A stretch of DNA of 64,000 nucleotides from Chloridium humicola (Eukaryota; Ascomycota; Sordariomycetes; Chaetosphaeriales; Chaetosphaeriaceae). Location: assembly GCA_027569505.1 (NCBI GenBank), contig JAPDFF010000026.1, positions 124,001-188,000 on the forward strand, in the 5' to 3' direction. Under the pieces are notes generated by a model that was not told the DNA's origin, did no database searches, and was given only the letters and a program-made list of their open reading frames with translations. The translations under genes were made by a program, and so were the position numbers. Shown in pieces: positions 1-10,829 of this stretch (its first letter is position 1; every line of letters begins with the position of its first letter).

Positions 1-272
1 CCGGGGCGCCTCTGGAATGTCTGGGGGATATTTCCGAGAAGCCCCCGGAAGTTGTGACGTGAACCCTCCACAAGGAGTAAAGGCAGGCTATATCTGAAGC
101 AGCTAAATGCCGCCAAGCCATGCTTGTGAAAAAAGTAGGAATGTGAAACCGCAGAGAAGCATAAACTCCAGGTACGGCCATAGAACGGATTGAGAAAGTG
201 GCACGATCAGCGGAGAAGCCAAACCGAAGGTGAAAAACCAACGTGATGGCAAAAACGGCAAAAGCCACGCCC

Positions 273-1267
273 TCAACGTTTCTTGTTCGGGCACTCGGCA
301 ACCTTGTGCCCAGGTTTTCCACAGCCGTGGCATGTGAGTCCCCCGGCGGGCTTCCCGAAAGCCTGCGAGCCCCCGGAGATCGAGCTCAACTGGTTCAGCT
401 TAACCTCTTTTTTCCGTCTCCTCCCGGCGAGCTCCTGCGCCTTCTTACGCTCCTCTTCTCGTCTCTGCGACATGCTGGACCGCGCCCGTCTGCGCTCCGC
501 CTCGCCGATGGTATCCCGCCGGCCGCGGCTGGGCTGAGATTTCCCTGCCGGTGTGGAGTTCTCGTCGTCGGAGTCCTCCTCGTCCGACCCGGAGCCGGAC
601 TCAGACCCGGACTCGCTGCCGCTGCCGCTTTCGTCTTCCTCTTTCTTAACAACCTGTTCTCATCGTCAGCACAAACCCCCAAAAGAAAACCCCCCCTGCC
701 CCATAAACAAATACATGCCTTCGTCTTCTTCTTCATATTAAACCTCCTAAACTGCGTCTGCCCACCCACACCCCCCACACCAGCACCCCCAAAATCAAAC
801 GGATCATCATCCTCATACCCACCCCTCGCCGCACCGTAGTCAATCTGCGCAAACCCAACCTGCACCACATTCAACAACGGCTTCGCCACACCCCTCGGCT
901 GCGCCGCGGCGCCTTCAAGCACCCAGTGTGAATCTCCTAGCTCAGCGGCCCGCTTCTCCACCGCTGCCAGCCGCTTCTTTTCTTCCTCTTCTATCGCGGC
1001 TTGGATGGCTTGTTGGTCGTAGAGGGGTGTTGCCGGAAAAGGAGCGGCAGCCGCGGTGGGGGTAGAGGTGGTCGGGGTGTGCGAGAACTTGCGGCGTTTG
1101 GCGGCGGAGCCGTCTTCGCTGCGCGGGGTCGCGGGGGAGTTGGGTTCGGAGGTGCCGGTGGGGGTGGAAGAGGCGGCAGCGGCAGCTGCGGCGGCGGCGC
1201 CGCGCTGCATGAATTTCATGGTCATGAGGCGGGAGGACATGGTTTTGGGGGTTGATTGTTTGCCCAT
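273..1267 (-). CDS. MPP6: MPP6-like nuclear exosome cofactor with C-terminal CCHC zinc knuckle
   Basis: Model: join of 719-1267 and 273-653 on the minus strand, 309 aa. The N-terminus (about residues 10-23) has the MPP6 signature SSRLMTMKFMQRG, followed by a DSHWVLE motif and a VQVGFAQIDYG motif. These match, in order, the conserved blocks of yeast Mpp6 as I remember it. Mpp6 is a nuclear RNA-exosome cofactor that binds RNA and links the core to Rrp6/Mtr4. The second exon encodes an acidic Ser/Asp/Glu stretch, a basic coiled-coil-like segment (about residue 235 on) and one zinc knuckle, CHGCGKPGHKVAEC, near the C-terminus. Yeast Mpp6 has no such knuckle. The exons join in frame only through a GC-AG intron at 654-718. 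A run of nine or more Ala follows the signature. The start at 1267 precedes the conserved block by nine residues. It is divergent from NDUFS6. The family call is good; the role of the knuckle is inference. Confidence 0.8.
654..718 (-). other. GC-AG intron in the MPP6-like gene
   Basis: On the minus strand the exon ends in AAG and the intron starts GCATGT at 718. It has a GCTGACG branch-like site at 664-670 and ends in AACAG at 654, giving 65 nt. I tried the nearby GT donors (GTATTT, GTTTAT). They are in the wrong phase or create a stop with every available acceptor. The GC donor joins the two reading frames cleanly. Confidence 0.75.
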
Positions 1268-1772
1268 GGTGGGGAGGCTTGTTGGGGTTGGTGCCATCTT
1301 GAGGGAGGTTGTTGGTGGGCGACTGTTGTGTTGGAGATGGCCTGTAGTTTCTCGGAGGTTGGATTCGTAGCTAGAATTGCCGGCCAGAACCTCGTTTGTT
1401 CTTGGGGCTCGCCTCGATTCGGTGGTGGAAGCAATCCGTTGCGAGGTCGTCGTCGTTTGCTGCGAACAAAAAATGTCCAGACGACGCGACCAAAAGTGAA
1501 CGAAGCCAAGTGCCAAGCCCTGCCAAGCACCACCAAGCCCATCCGACAAGCTCTGCGCACAGACCACCCCGTTCCATGCAGCCCACCCGAACATCAGCCG
1601 GCACCTCCCGCCCGCAGGGCAACAGCTCGAGCCAAGCTCCATCTTCAATTGCCAATTGGGGCCCTCCATTGGAAGCCAGGAACTCGCTCACGACACTCAC
1701 CCCCGGGTCCCGGTCCCGAAACCACCACCACCACCCACCACCCACCCCAACCCACTCCCACACAACACCATA
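1268..1772. promoter_or_regulatory. Divergent intergenic region MPP6 / NDUFS6
   Basis: 505 bp separate two divergent start codons, so this must hold both promoters and 5' leaders. The NDUFS6-proximal part (about 1690-1770) is a C/A-rich leader full of CCACC triplets. I see no convincing TATA box or conserved ORF. ORFs read through here are leader shadows. Confidence 0.6.
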
Positions 1773-2461
1773 ATGTTCGTCTCACGACTGCGTGTGGCAG
1801 CAGCCCCCGTGGCGCAGCAGCTCGCCCGCCGCGCCGCCTTCAGTGCCAGCGCGCGCCAGCTGCAGGCCGAGCCCACGGCCGCCACCACCGAGACGAAGGC
1901 CCAGCCCGGGCAGGTCACCGAGGCCCCGGCGCCGCCGGCCGTTGTTACCCAGGCGCCGAACCGCGCCGAGGTGTGGTCGCGCAGCCAGCAGCCTCGCGCC
2001 GTGGCTATGACGGGGCCGCGGTTTGAGCAGACGGATTTTGAGTTGCAGGTGGGTTCTGACGCTCTATGGCTCGCTTGGAGGAGGAAAGAGGACTTGGGGT
2101 GACGGGAGCAGAGGAAACAGGGGCTGGGGGAAGGAGATGGGATTTGCATTGGAGGCTAACGAATTGGTATAGCCCCGGCCGTACGCCGCCATCGAGCTCA
2201 TCCACAAGCAGCCTGTGCGGTGGACACACGACCGGGTCGTGGCCTGCGACGGAGGTGGTGGTGCTGCGGGACACCCCCAGGTCTTTATCAACACGGACAA
2301 GCCCGAGATTGCGACGTGCGGGTACTGCGGGCTGCCTTTTGTAGGTTCCTCCTGGGTCTGGGTGTTGAAAGAGTGGCTGGCTAATTGGGATATTGCAGGC
2401 GAACGAACACCACAGGCCACACCTTGAGTCTCTCCCGGAGACGTCATACCCCCTTGCTTAG
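1773..2461 (+). CDS. NDUFS6: NADH:ubiquinone oxidoreductase zinc-binding subunit (complex I, NDUFS6 family), mitochondrial
   Basis: Model: 1773-2048, 2173-2340, 2399-2461; 168 aa. The first 40 or so residues are an Arg/Ala/Ser-rich presequence without acidic residues, as in mitochondrial targeting peptides. The body contains WTHDRVVACDGG, then GHPQVFINTD and CGYCGLPF: the Cys-His-Cys-Cys zinc site of the zf-CHCC family. NDUFS6 is a peripheral-arm subunit of complex I needed for late assembly. Intron 1 (124 nt) has a GTGGGT donor and a TATAG acceptor; intron 2 is 58 nt (2341-2398). Both are phase 0. The third exon is only 20 codons, ending SYPLA, and follows directly on the zinc motif. The start is the ATG at the beginning of the presequence, just after a C/A-rich leader. 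Confidence 0.92.
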
Positions 2462-3012
2462 AGTTGGAAAAGTGGGAGGAACAGTGGCCAAAAGAGGGTT
2501 GGCTTGCGGAGGACTGTACATATGTATCTGGGCCAATAGATGGTATTGTCCTGATGCCGGTTACGACGTTGAGAGCTTCGATTCTTTAAGTGGTGACCGG
2601 ACCAAGGGGGTTGTCAGGGCAAGCAGACCGACACAATTGTGTTCAGCGGTGATAAGTCTGCTGGGTTGAGAGTAAGGTGAGGGAAGCGTTGACTTCTTTC
2701 ATCCAACATCCCGAAGCTTCATCCTCCACTCCTTTTTCTGGCTCCGCATATCATTTTACACAGCGATCCATACCACTGACTGACAAAGGTGTTGAGCTAG
2801 TTCTTCCTTTCTTTTATTTACATTTCTTCCTCACCTTCTGGCACTAGCGTGCTAACCCCACTAACAAATCCTCAAAACTATCTCTCAACAATCTGACAGC
2901 AACCTAACTCAGGACAACAAAAAATGAAATGATTAGCACAGGTCCAACGATTCGAGATCTCAACGAATACTCCTTCAAAACACACCAGAAGAAACCCGTC
3001 AACTCCAACACC
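2462..3012. other. Convergent 3' intergenic region
   Basis: This lies between the stop codons of NDUFS6 (+) and the secreted-protein gene (-). The stretch from about 2810 to 2930 is AT-richer than its surroundings (TTTATTTACATTTC and similar), consistent with 3' UTR and termination sequence on either strand. I see no gene here. Confidence 0.5.
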
Positions 3013-3756
3013 TTAGTCCACAATCCCAACCACCTCCCCATCCAGCGGACCAGGCTCATAATGATACATCACATCCTGCAGCTCCTGCTCCGGACGGATA
3101 AAGTCCGCCAACCCAAACGTTGTGGGGTGATCCCAGGGCTTGGTGAAATTCCTATTCATCAGTTAGCTAATCATCTCATACCCACACCCTCCCTCAAATT
3201 TAGGACTTACTCATCATCCCGATAATGATGCGCCATATCCAGCGAAAAGTTGCCCGGGTGCCAGAAGTTGGGAATCGCCACGTGGAACGCCGTGTCGTCG
3301 TCCAGCAGGCACGCCTTGTACCCCACCACCGGGTTGGTGCCGTCCAGGCTGGCGCTGTGCCGGCTGTGGCCGTCCCAGGACCAGCCTGTGTTGCAGTGGC
3401 CGGAGACGATCTTGTTTTGTCTGACGGAGTTGGGGTCGTACCAGTCGACTGGGAGTGGACATGTCAGTGTGCTGGATGGGGGCTTTGGGAAGGGGAAAAG
3501 GGAGAGGGGAGGTACATGTGAGGTTGCAGTAGTAGTTCGTTTTCACTTCGGGAGTGCGGTTGCAGAGCACGTTGAGCTCGGTCACTTTGTAGGGAGTGAA
3601 GTTAAATTGGGCGAGGTCGTAGTAGTGGCCGAAGCTGGCGAGCGGGTGGTGTTTGCCGCGGTACATTGTGGGTTTTGTTGGTTTGGCGTGGTGGTGGGGA
3701 GAGGAGGTGGCCAGTGGCAAGGCCACCAGGGAGGCTAAGAGGAGGAGTGGGCGCAT
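3013..3756 (-). CDS. Small secreted protein of unknown function
   Basis: Model: 3516-3756, 3211-3448, 3013-3151 on the minus strand; 205 aa. I do not recognise the family. The N-terminus MRPLLLLASLVALPLATSS is a clear signal peptide, followed by a His/Lys/Pro-rich segment. The mature part is rich in Tyr, Phe, Trp and His and has N-glycosylation sequons (NFT, NRT, NLT, NFS and a second NFT). Cys residues (about 66, 77, and the HC and AC of exon 2) could form disulfides. Both introns have good signals: GTACCT donor with an ACTGACAT branch in the first (67 nt), GTAAGT with a GCTAACT branch in the second (59 nt). The conserved-looking core includes FDWYDPNSVRQNKIVSGHCN and IPNFWHPGNFSLDMAHHYRD. 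It could be an extracellular or cell-wall protein; function is not deducible. Confidence 0.8.
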
Positions 3757-6700
3757 GATTGTGTTGTATGGGGCGAGAAATTCGTATGACTACCTGTTAA
3801 CGGGAGTGTTAACTATCATTTTCAGGGGGCGCTTTCTCGACTGGAGGGAAAGGGGCGGTGATGTTATACTCTGGCAAAGGGGGCTTCGTCACCGTTGTGT
3901 CGAATATCACAGACGAACCTTGAGATGGTCGCAACTGGGCACCAAAAACTCGCTCTTGTGGCACTACTACTGACCCGAGTTGAAACCATGCACAAAGGCG
4001 AGTTGAGCACGAGGGTACAGGTATGGACCGCGGAGGAGGCTTCTAGGCTTTAGGATGCTTCCCCTTCTCCTGTCTGAGCCCGCTCGTTCCGTGTGGTAGC
4101 AGTAAACGTCAAGGATCAGGTCGAGGGAGCAAACAGTTTTAGAGATTCCGGGCGATTATGGGTGGGATTTGTGTGGTTGTATGGGAAACCGTTCATCTGT
4201 GCTACCTCAACGGTTCTGGTGAAGTCATGGCCGTCATCAGTCATCCTCGGCACGTCACAACGCGACAGCATCCAACCTCATCTGGCAGAGCGGTTCCTGC
4301 ATTCAGCTGAGATTCTGCAGGTTCTGCGCTGAGATTGTTTGCAGATCAAGTTGTACAGCGCAGCGGCCTTATCTTGGGCTTACGGGGAGGCGGCGGGCTT
4401 GCCACGCGGCAGCAATATCTGGACTGACACAGATGTTGTAATCGTGTCTCTAAGGCGTCTGTCATCCTGGAAGCTGCCGGTATTAAAGCCCCAAAGTTGT
4501 CTCAGGTACACCAGGGGTAAAAGATGAAAGGCATGAAGCCCCGAGAGATTCGGCCTCTGTAATCAGGTAACTTGCAACTGGATGGTGTAGGGATATATTT
4601 TTCTTTGCTGATGACCGCCTCCGACTTAGCAGGGTAGATAGATGTAAGAGGAAGCCTACAGCTAGACCAAGTTACCGGAAACCAGACTTGCTCGGGAGTG
4701 ATGGCCGAGAGCATCACATGGGATGCGGGTGATGCGGTTCAAGGTTGCACTGCTGGAATCTGGTCCTCTAGATGGCGATGGAGTTAGCCCTGAGAACTCT
4801 CGGTCTGTGGTCCCAGTCTAAGTTCTACGCTGGGCCTCTAGCTCGGCGACCCCCGCTCCTCTCGCCGATGGCTTCTGACTCTGAACGACAGAGGCACAAG
4901 CGGGTGGCAGCCGGCATAGTTCCAGATCGCCAGGCATGTGATCACTCACAGAGAGCATGGTGACTCGACGACAATGCTCCGTTTTACACATCATGGGAGT
5001 ACAGCCTGGCTGATGAGGGGGAGCTGAGGCTAGACTTGCCTGTGTCGGATGCCCTTCCCCCGAGACGTTGTCTGCCCGAGAGAGGTACCGGAGGATTCCG
5101 AAAGGTGCTGGTTTTTGTGAATTTTAGAACGTATTTCGTTGATTCTCGACCGAATGCCGCCCAAGGGGCTATCTAATTTCCAATATACTTCGGAGAGACT
5201 GCCGTTCGACCATGTTCATAGACTGATCGCGTGGAGTGGTTTTTTTGGGAGGCCCTCAGGGAGTTTACGGTACCTCACGCAGGCCTTGCCTGCAAGAGAC
5301 ATCAAAAGTCCGTTCACGGCACGGCAATATAGTCAGTTTTGGGATGGTCAACTTCAGAATAGCCAATTTCATCGAGACAACATGGGAACCAGAAACCAGA
5401 TACGACCCCAAGAACAGCCAAGTCAGAATAAGGAACGCAACGGCCCGCTGAGGGACTGTGCGACCTATCGCAGGGAGTCAATCTAAGCCGAACATGGACG
5501 GCTCCTGCTGGATCGTGCCCCTGAATATCCCTGAACTTGTTGATTGTCCACGAGGCATGTCGGCCAGCCATGGAGCAAATATTGAAGTTCGCCCCAAACA
5601 ATGGAAGGTCAGAAACAGGTTTTGCGCTGTCTGATATACGGTCTTTGAGCGGTGAGGGCTCAGCTCTCACCAAATGCCGATGGACAATTGAGAAATACGA
5701 TGGAGCTGATAAGGCTGGTGTTGATGTTTGCTTCAGCAGTCGCCACCGCCCTCCGTCCATTGTTGTTCTTCTTCCGGAGGAGTCGACGATGCCAAGGATG
5801 GAACCCGGAAAGGGCCGTTGGAGCTTGGGCCTCATCGGCCCTGAGCCGCTGCTATTCTTAGCCGCACCAAGCCTCAGATATCAGGCCCAAGCACGCCACA
5901 TTTCTGACGCACAACCCCACAGACCGAACAGGGAATGATCGCGACGGCAGCTTCGACCGTTTCTTGAGCTTCCATCACCTGCAAGCTGGCCAAGATCCAT
6001 CTCATTCTTGAGCCTCCAGACAACCCAAGAGAGAGTGATGTCAATACCGCCGCCGCCACGCAGATGCGACATGCTCGACACCGCAGCTGGGCGCCATCAG
6101 CTGTACAAACCGATTCTCATCACAGTCCAAGGGGACAAAGGATTCGTGAGGGCTGGACCGGTGGAGGGCGGGGGATGACGCCGGGCTTGCTGCCAACAAC
6201 CACCAACAGCATGGCTCCACCACCATGGTAATCAAGGCTGACATTGATCCGTCGCAGACCTGGCCTCGGTCGACACCCTCGCGGGCATCCTTCGCCCATC
6301 TCGGGGGGCGCCCAGCCCCGGTAGCGAGCCGCCTCTCAAGAAGGAACAGAGCAGGGCAGCTCCTCCATCGATTCATCTGATCTCGAGCTCGCGATGATCA
6401 TGCAACCTTGGGAGCAGCCCGGGCTCCTCAAACCGGAGGTGCTGAAAGAGACGGCGCTAGAGATGCTGTCGTCGCGAGCACAGCCCCCGCGGGAGTCAAA
6501 AGAAGCGTTGGATTCTGGAGCTGTCGATGTCGTCCCCCGCTCTTGACCCCTGCCTGCTGCCTGCTCCAATCCACTGAGCCCACCTGGACCCCTGCCTCAC
6601 CCCTGCGTGGTCCCCTGCTCGTGGTGAGGGGCAAGCTGTGGACGGGACAAACCAAACGGGCCAGCTTCTCAGCCCAGCGCTGCCCTTGTTGCGCTTGCAT

Positions 6701-7274
6701 CCTCGAAAGCCATTTCGTCCCGTCTTGTCTCCTCCTCCACCCAATTGTCCACCAGCCGCGTGCTAGCCATCGCCCGCTGGCAGTTTGCTCCTCGCAGCAG
6801 GGACCCGACCCGTTGTTGTTGGCTCCAATTCTGACCCAATTCTGGCCGGCACATCGCATTGTTGCGGCCCCTTTTTACAGCTTCGTCCACTGTCCAGCCA
6901 CTCTTTGGTTGGACCTTTGGTTTGTGTCCCAGCACAGACCACCTCACTCAGCAGCACAGCAACGCGCTCCCTTTCGCCTGTCGCTTGTCGCTTGGCCGTT
7001 TTGGTCGTGATTGACCTGTGGTTTGCGCCCTTTTCCCGGCTCCAAGGACAAGGCAAGTCGCACATTCATCTGATCTCTGGGACTCCCCCGCACCCCTCTG
7101 AAAGCGGCCGTTGTCAGCACCAAGACCCTTTCAGTTGAGGGGCCTGCGCAACCGAACGCCCAGAACCCACTGTCCTCAGGAGGTTGGTTGCGCCAGCGAC
7201 CTCGCGCCTCTCCTTGCCCTCAGCACCTGGCATCTCGGGCAACAGCATCCCCAGCCATCTCCACCGGCGCAATA
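3757..7274. other. Gene-poor stretch of about 3.5 kb with promoters at its ends
   Basis: Between the divergent starts at 3756 and 7275 I find no ORF with protein-like composition, no tRNA or rRNA and no intact transposon. From 3757 to about 5900 the sequence is less GC-rich than neighbouring genes and looks unconstrained. From about 6400 to 7270 it is strongly C-rich and is probably the promoter and long leader of the Gln-rich gene. It contains a cluster of CCCCTG motifs at 6547-6617. Confidence 0.5.
6547..6617 (+). promoter_or_regulatory. Cluster of four CCCCTG (STRE-like) motifs
   Basis: CCCCTG occurs at 6547, 6589, 6600 and 6612, four times in 71 bp, upstream of the Gln-rich gene. CCCCT is the core of the yeast stress response element bound by Msn2/4-type C2H2 factors. 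Whether that holds in this fungus is inference. Confidence 0.35.
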
Positions 7275-10194
7275 ATGCCGTCCAGAGTTCACTGGCCTGG
7301 CAAGAACAACCGCTCTCAGCACAATCTTGTTGGGTCGATAGGCGAGGACTCGTCGACTGCTGCTGCTGCGAACCCTCCGAGTGCGGCCCCCTCAGCCTCG
7401 CCCAACCCGGCCTTCAGCTCCAGCGAATCCTTTCAGCCCGACACCAGCGCCGGCCGGGGTAATCTCGCACCACAGCAGCACCAGCAACCCCCTCAACCGC
7501 CGCCACATCTCGTCAACATCTACGGCAGTCCTGCCGCCGGCCACAATTCCGCCAACCTCCCGCCGCAGCTCCAGCACTCGAACAGCGTTTCGGGCGCCTA
7601 CGAGGCTCGCCAGCGCGACGATTTTGCGGACCAGGTTACCCGCTCCCAATCCCACTCGCACCGTTTTACCCAGCCCTCCCCCACCTCAACCCAAGTCTTC
7701 CTCCAGCAGCAGCAGCAGCAGCAGCAACAGCACTTGCACCAGCTGCCGCCAGGAGCTTCATCGGTCGAGGATCTCCCCTCCACCGGCCATCATACCATTT
7801 CGTCTCCCGTCCTCGGCGGCCCCCAATTGGCTTTCAACCAGCAGCAGCAGCCCCCGCTTCCCCCGAAACCTAAGCAGTCCACTCGGAGGCTGTTCAAAAA
7901 CATCCTTCACCCTCGCGGCCAGGATTACGCTGCGCAACCACAGCAAAACCCATACGGCACCGGCCAAGGTATCCCCATTCCCCGCAGGAACTCGAAGCGC
8001 GTGAGCCTTCCGGCACCCTACATCCGCACCGGCATCTCCCAGGTCTCGCTGGACCAGCAACAGCAGCAACAGCAGCAGCATCAGCAGGATCAGCAGCAGC
8101 CGCTCGAGTGGCAGCAGAACCAGCCGGCCCCCACCCAGCCATCCCCTCTGCAAGGTGTAGGAGAATACCACGAGACACAAGTAATTCAAGGTTCTGACCA
8201 AGGGCTACGCCTCCAGACTCCCCAGGACATCCAGCACCCCACGATCCGGTCAGTTCCTCCTCCGGACGCAGAGTCATCGCCCTACTCGTCTGAGGATCCA
8301 GCCTATCGCCAGCACCGCGGCCACACCCACGCGCAGAGTCAGGTCCTACCCCAACTGCAGCATCAGCAGTACGACCAGGCCGTGTTTGACCAGCAGCAGC
8401 AGCATCAGCAGCAGCAGCCGCAGCCGCAGCAGTACCAATTTACAAACCAGCAACAGGCTCCGTACCAGGGCGGTAACCAGCAGACCTTCTCCCAACACCT
8501 TGCCAATCCGCAGCAGCAGAATCCCGAGACAATCTCGCAGCTGTCGCGTGATTCGCCTGTGACAGAGTCTGACCAACGCTCTGCCACCAACTTACCAGCT
8601 CAGAACGTGCAGTCGACCGCGGCGATCAACTTCCCACTTCCGACACAGGATCTTCCTGGACAACAGAACCCACTGCCCGCTCTCCCAGACCAGGCCCCGC
8701 AGCAGCAGAACATGGCCCCACCACCCGGCGGGCCGCCCCCTCCACGGAGATCGCAGGAGGACAAGATGCGCGACCAAGGGCTGCCGCCGCCCGGGCCGCC
8801 GCCCAGCTACCGGCAGAGCCAGCAGCCCAATATGAACCCCCTGCCTCAGCCGCCGAACGCAAGTGCTCAGAACCCCAATTTCCGCGCGAGCAACGTGCCT
8901 GATAGGCAGCAGCAGTTTGAGGGACAAGGGGAGATCCAGGGGCGCAACAGCCCCCAGCCGCCCCCACCTACCGAGCGTCCTGTTGAGGACCCCGAGAAGG
9001 CATTTAAAGACCTTTGTAAGATCAACCTGGATTGCAATCCGAGCGGTGCAGTTTTGCTAACTTATCGTTGCAGTGACCAAGTATAAGCATGTTAAGCGAC
9101 TCTATTTCGAAAATAAGAAGGAGATTGAGCACTTGAACGGTCAGGTCGAACAGCTCCAGAATGCCATTGCCAACCAGCGCATGTCTCAGAGTCGCACCTC
9201 GCTCGACGACAACGAGTACACGACGCGCTTCAACCGCCTCAACGGCGCCATCAACAACCTCTCTTTCAACATCCGCAAGGATTGGGTGGCGCTGCCTCAG
9301 TGGATTTTGCCCTATGTAAGCGCCGACGCCCTCAAGACTGGCAAGCAGGAGATGACGGCCGTTGGGCGCGCCGTTATCACCCGTTGGATTGTGGATGAGA
9401 TCTTCAACCGCTGCTTCCACCCCGGCCTCGACCACGAGCTCAGTAGACAGCTCAAGGCCATTGAGCGCAACATCCGGAACTTCAGCTACACGATGAACAG
9501 CCAGGAGGAGATCAACGCCCTGACCAGCAAGGTGCTCAGCTGGCGCATGGCCACGCTCGAGGGCCTGCAGGACGTGCTGCGTAGCGGCGACAGCGCTGAG
9601 AACAAGAACGACTTCACGCGCCGCGCCACCACTAACCTCACCGCGGGGCTCTTCCAGCACCTGGCCGACCCGCCTCCGGCCGGCGTCGACGGCAGCGTCA
9701 GCATGATTGTCGAGCTCGCTGTCGGCATCGCCGCCAACCTGCCCCTCGAGAGCCGCGACGTCGCCATCATTTACCCGCCCCCGGAGACGCCCATCCAGCC
9801 CGAGCTGATGGAGGTCGAGAAGACGGGCCTCCCGGCCCTCGAGCCCCGCCCCGCGGACGCGGGCGACGAGGCCGCTGCCGGGGAGGAATCTACTAGTGGA
9901 GGTAAGGAAGGAGCGGCTGCTGCGGCGGCGAAGGAGGGCAAGGATAGCCGGCGGACTGGTGGTGACAAGAGATCGGGTATGTTGAGCGTCCCTGGTGGTG
10001 GGAGCAGTGGTGAAGGAAATGGGGGTAAAAGTGGCAGCAGTAGCAGAAAGGGAAGCATCGCTGACGGTGGACACACATACACAGCTCCCCCCGCGCCCAA
10101 GGACAATGGCAAGGCGCGCTTTGCAGGATTCGTCGCCGTCGAGGTGCGTGGCAGGCAGGTGCTTGTCAAGGCGCCGGTTTGGACGCTCGGGTGA
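7275..10194 (+). CDS. Large Gln/Pro-rich conserved fungal protein with C-terminal coiled-coil and helical domain
   Basis: Model: 7275-9015 and 9074-10194; 953 aa. I do not recognise a named family. Residues 1-560 are low complexity, with many poly-Gln runs (up to about nine) and Pro clusters near 8720-8810. Residues about 570-775 look folded: KYKHVKRLYFENKKEIEHLN starts a coiled coil, then SQSRTSLDDNEYTTRFNRLN and a mostly helical region rich in Trp, Arg and Glu. The C-terminal 140 residues are again Ser/Gly/Ala-rich. The 58-nt intron has a GTAAGA donor, a CTAACTTATC branch region and a TGCAG acceptor; it splits a Leu codon. An in-frame ATG at 7188 would add 29 residues. I prefer 7275 because MPSRVHWPGKNN starts the more protein-like sequence. 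The helical part may be a protein-interaction domain; cellular role unknown. Confidence 0.75.
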
Positions 10195-10829
10195 TGGGAT
10201 TAGAGTGGAGGGCTTTTTCTTGGGTGAGTGCCGCGGATGAGCTTGGTTTTGGCGAGGCAGGGGTATTTACCTTCGTTTTTTGACCACAGGACGGACTTTG
10301 AGCGGGACGTGGGTAGAGGGGCGGTGAGAGGGGGATATTCAACCGGGTTGGGGTAGTAGATGGGGAGGGGAGTTGGAGGCCTTGTGAATAAAAAGGAGAG
10401 TGAGGTCGTGGAGGAGGGCGGACGGAGCGGTTGGATGTTGCGAACGAATTCCCTCGCTTGGTTGATGACTCGGATGACAGCCCCGGAGAAGGGGGACGGA
10501 TTGCTTTCTTGTCCATGCTACGCATGCCTATATACCCTGGGTATTGAATTGTGATGGTACATAATTGACGACAAAGAGTTGTGGTGAAGGAGTGTGAAAT
10601 GGTACAAGAGAGGGGCCACACCGCTTTCCCCTTTGGACATATAGCTTTGGAGTGCCCCTCTGTTGCCCCGCCATGGGATGGCAGAATCGAATAATCTCTC
10701 TTGCGCTGTCAACACTTCGCTCTGTCAACACTTCGCTCTGTCAACACTTCGCTCTGTCAACAGCAAGCACTTAGACACTCACTTACAAGCAACCAACCTC
10801 CAGCAACTACACTTGGAAACATTCTCAGA
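10195..10829 (+). promoter_or_regulatory. Intergenic region and EFM4 promoter
   Basis: This lies between the Gln-rich gene and EFM4, both on the plus strand. No gene is seen. The AT-richer part around 10540-10600 may hold the 3' end of the upstream gene. A 16-bp tandem repeat lies about 75 bp before the EFM4 start. Confidence 0.5.
10709..10762 (+). repeat. 16-bp tandem repeat, three full copies plus a partial
   Basis: The unit TCAACACTTCGCTCTG occurs at 10709, 10725 and 10741 without mismatch, followed by the first six bases of a fourth copy. It lies in the presumed 5' leader or core promoter of EFM4. Perfect identity suggests recent slippage. Confidence 0.95.

Noticed and set aside
3757..6400. 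Decayed transposon in the gene-poor stretch
   Set aside because: I saw no terminal repeats, reverse transcriptase or transposase motifs, and no strong AT/TpA skew of the kind left by RIP.
9022..10074. 350-codon minus-strand ORF opposite the Gln-rich gene
   Set aside because: Antisense shadow of a strongly codon-biased exon; the sense frame has the coherent protein.
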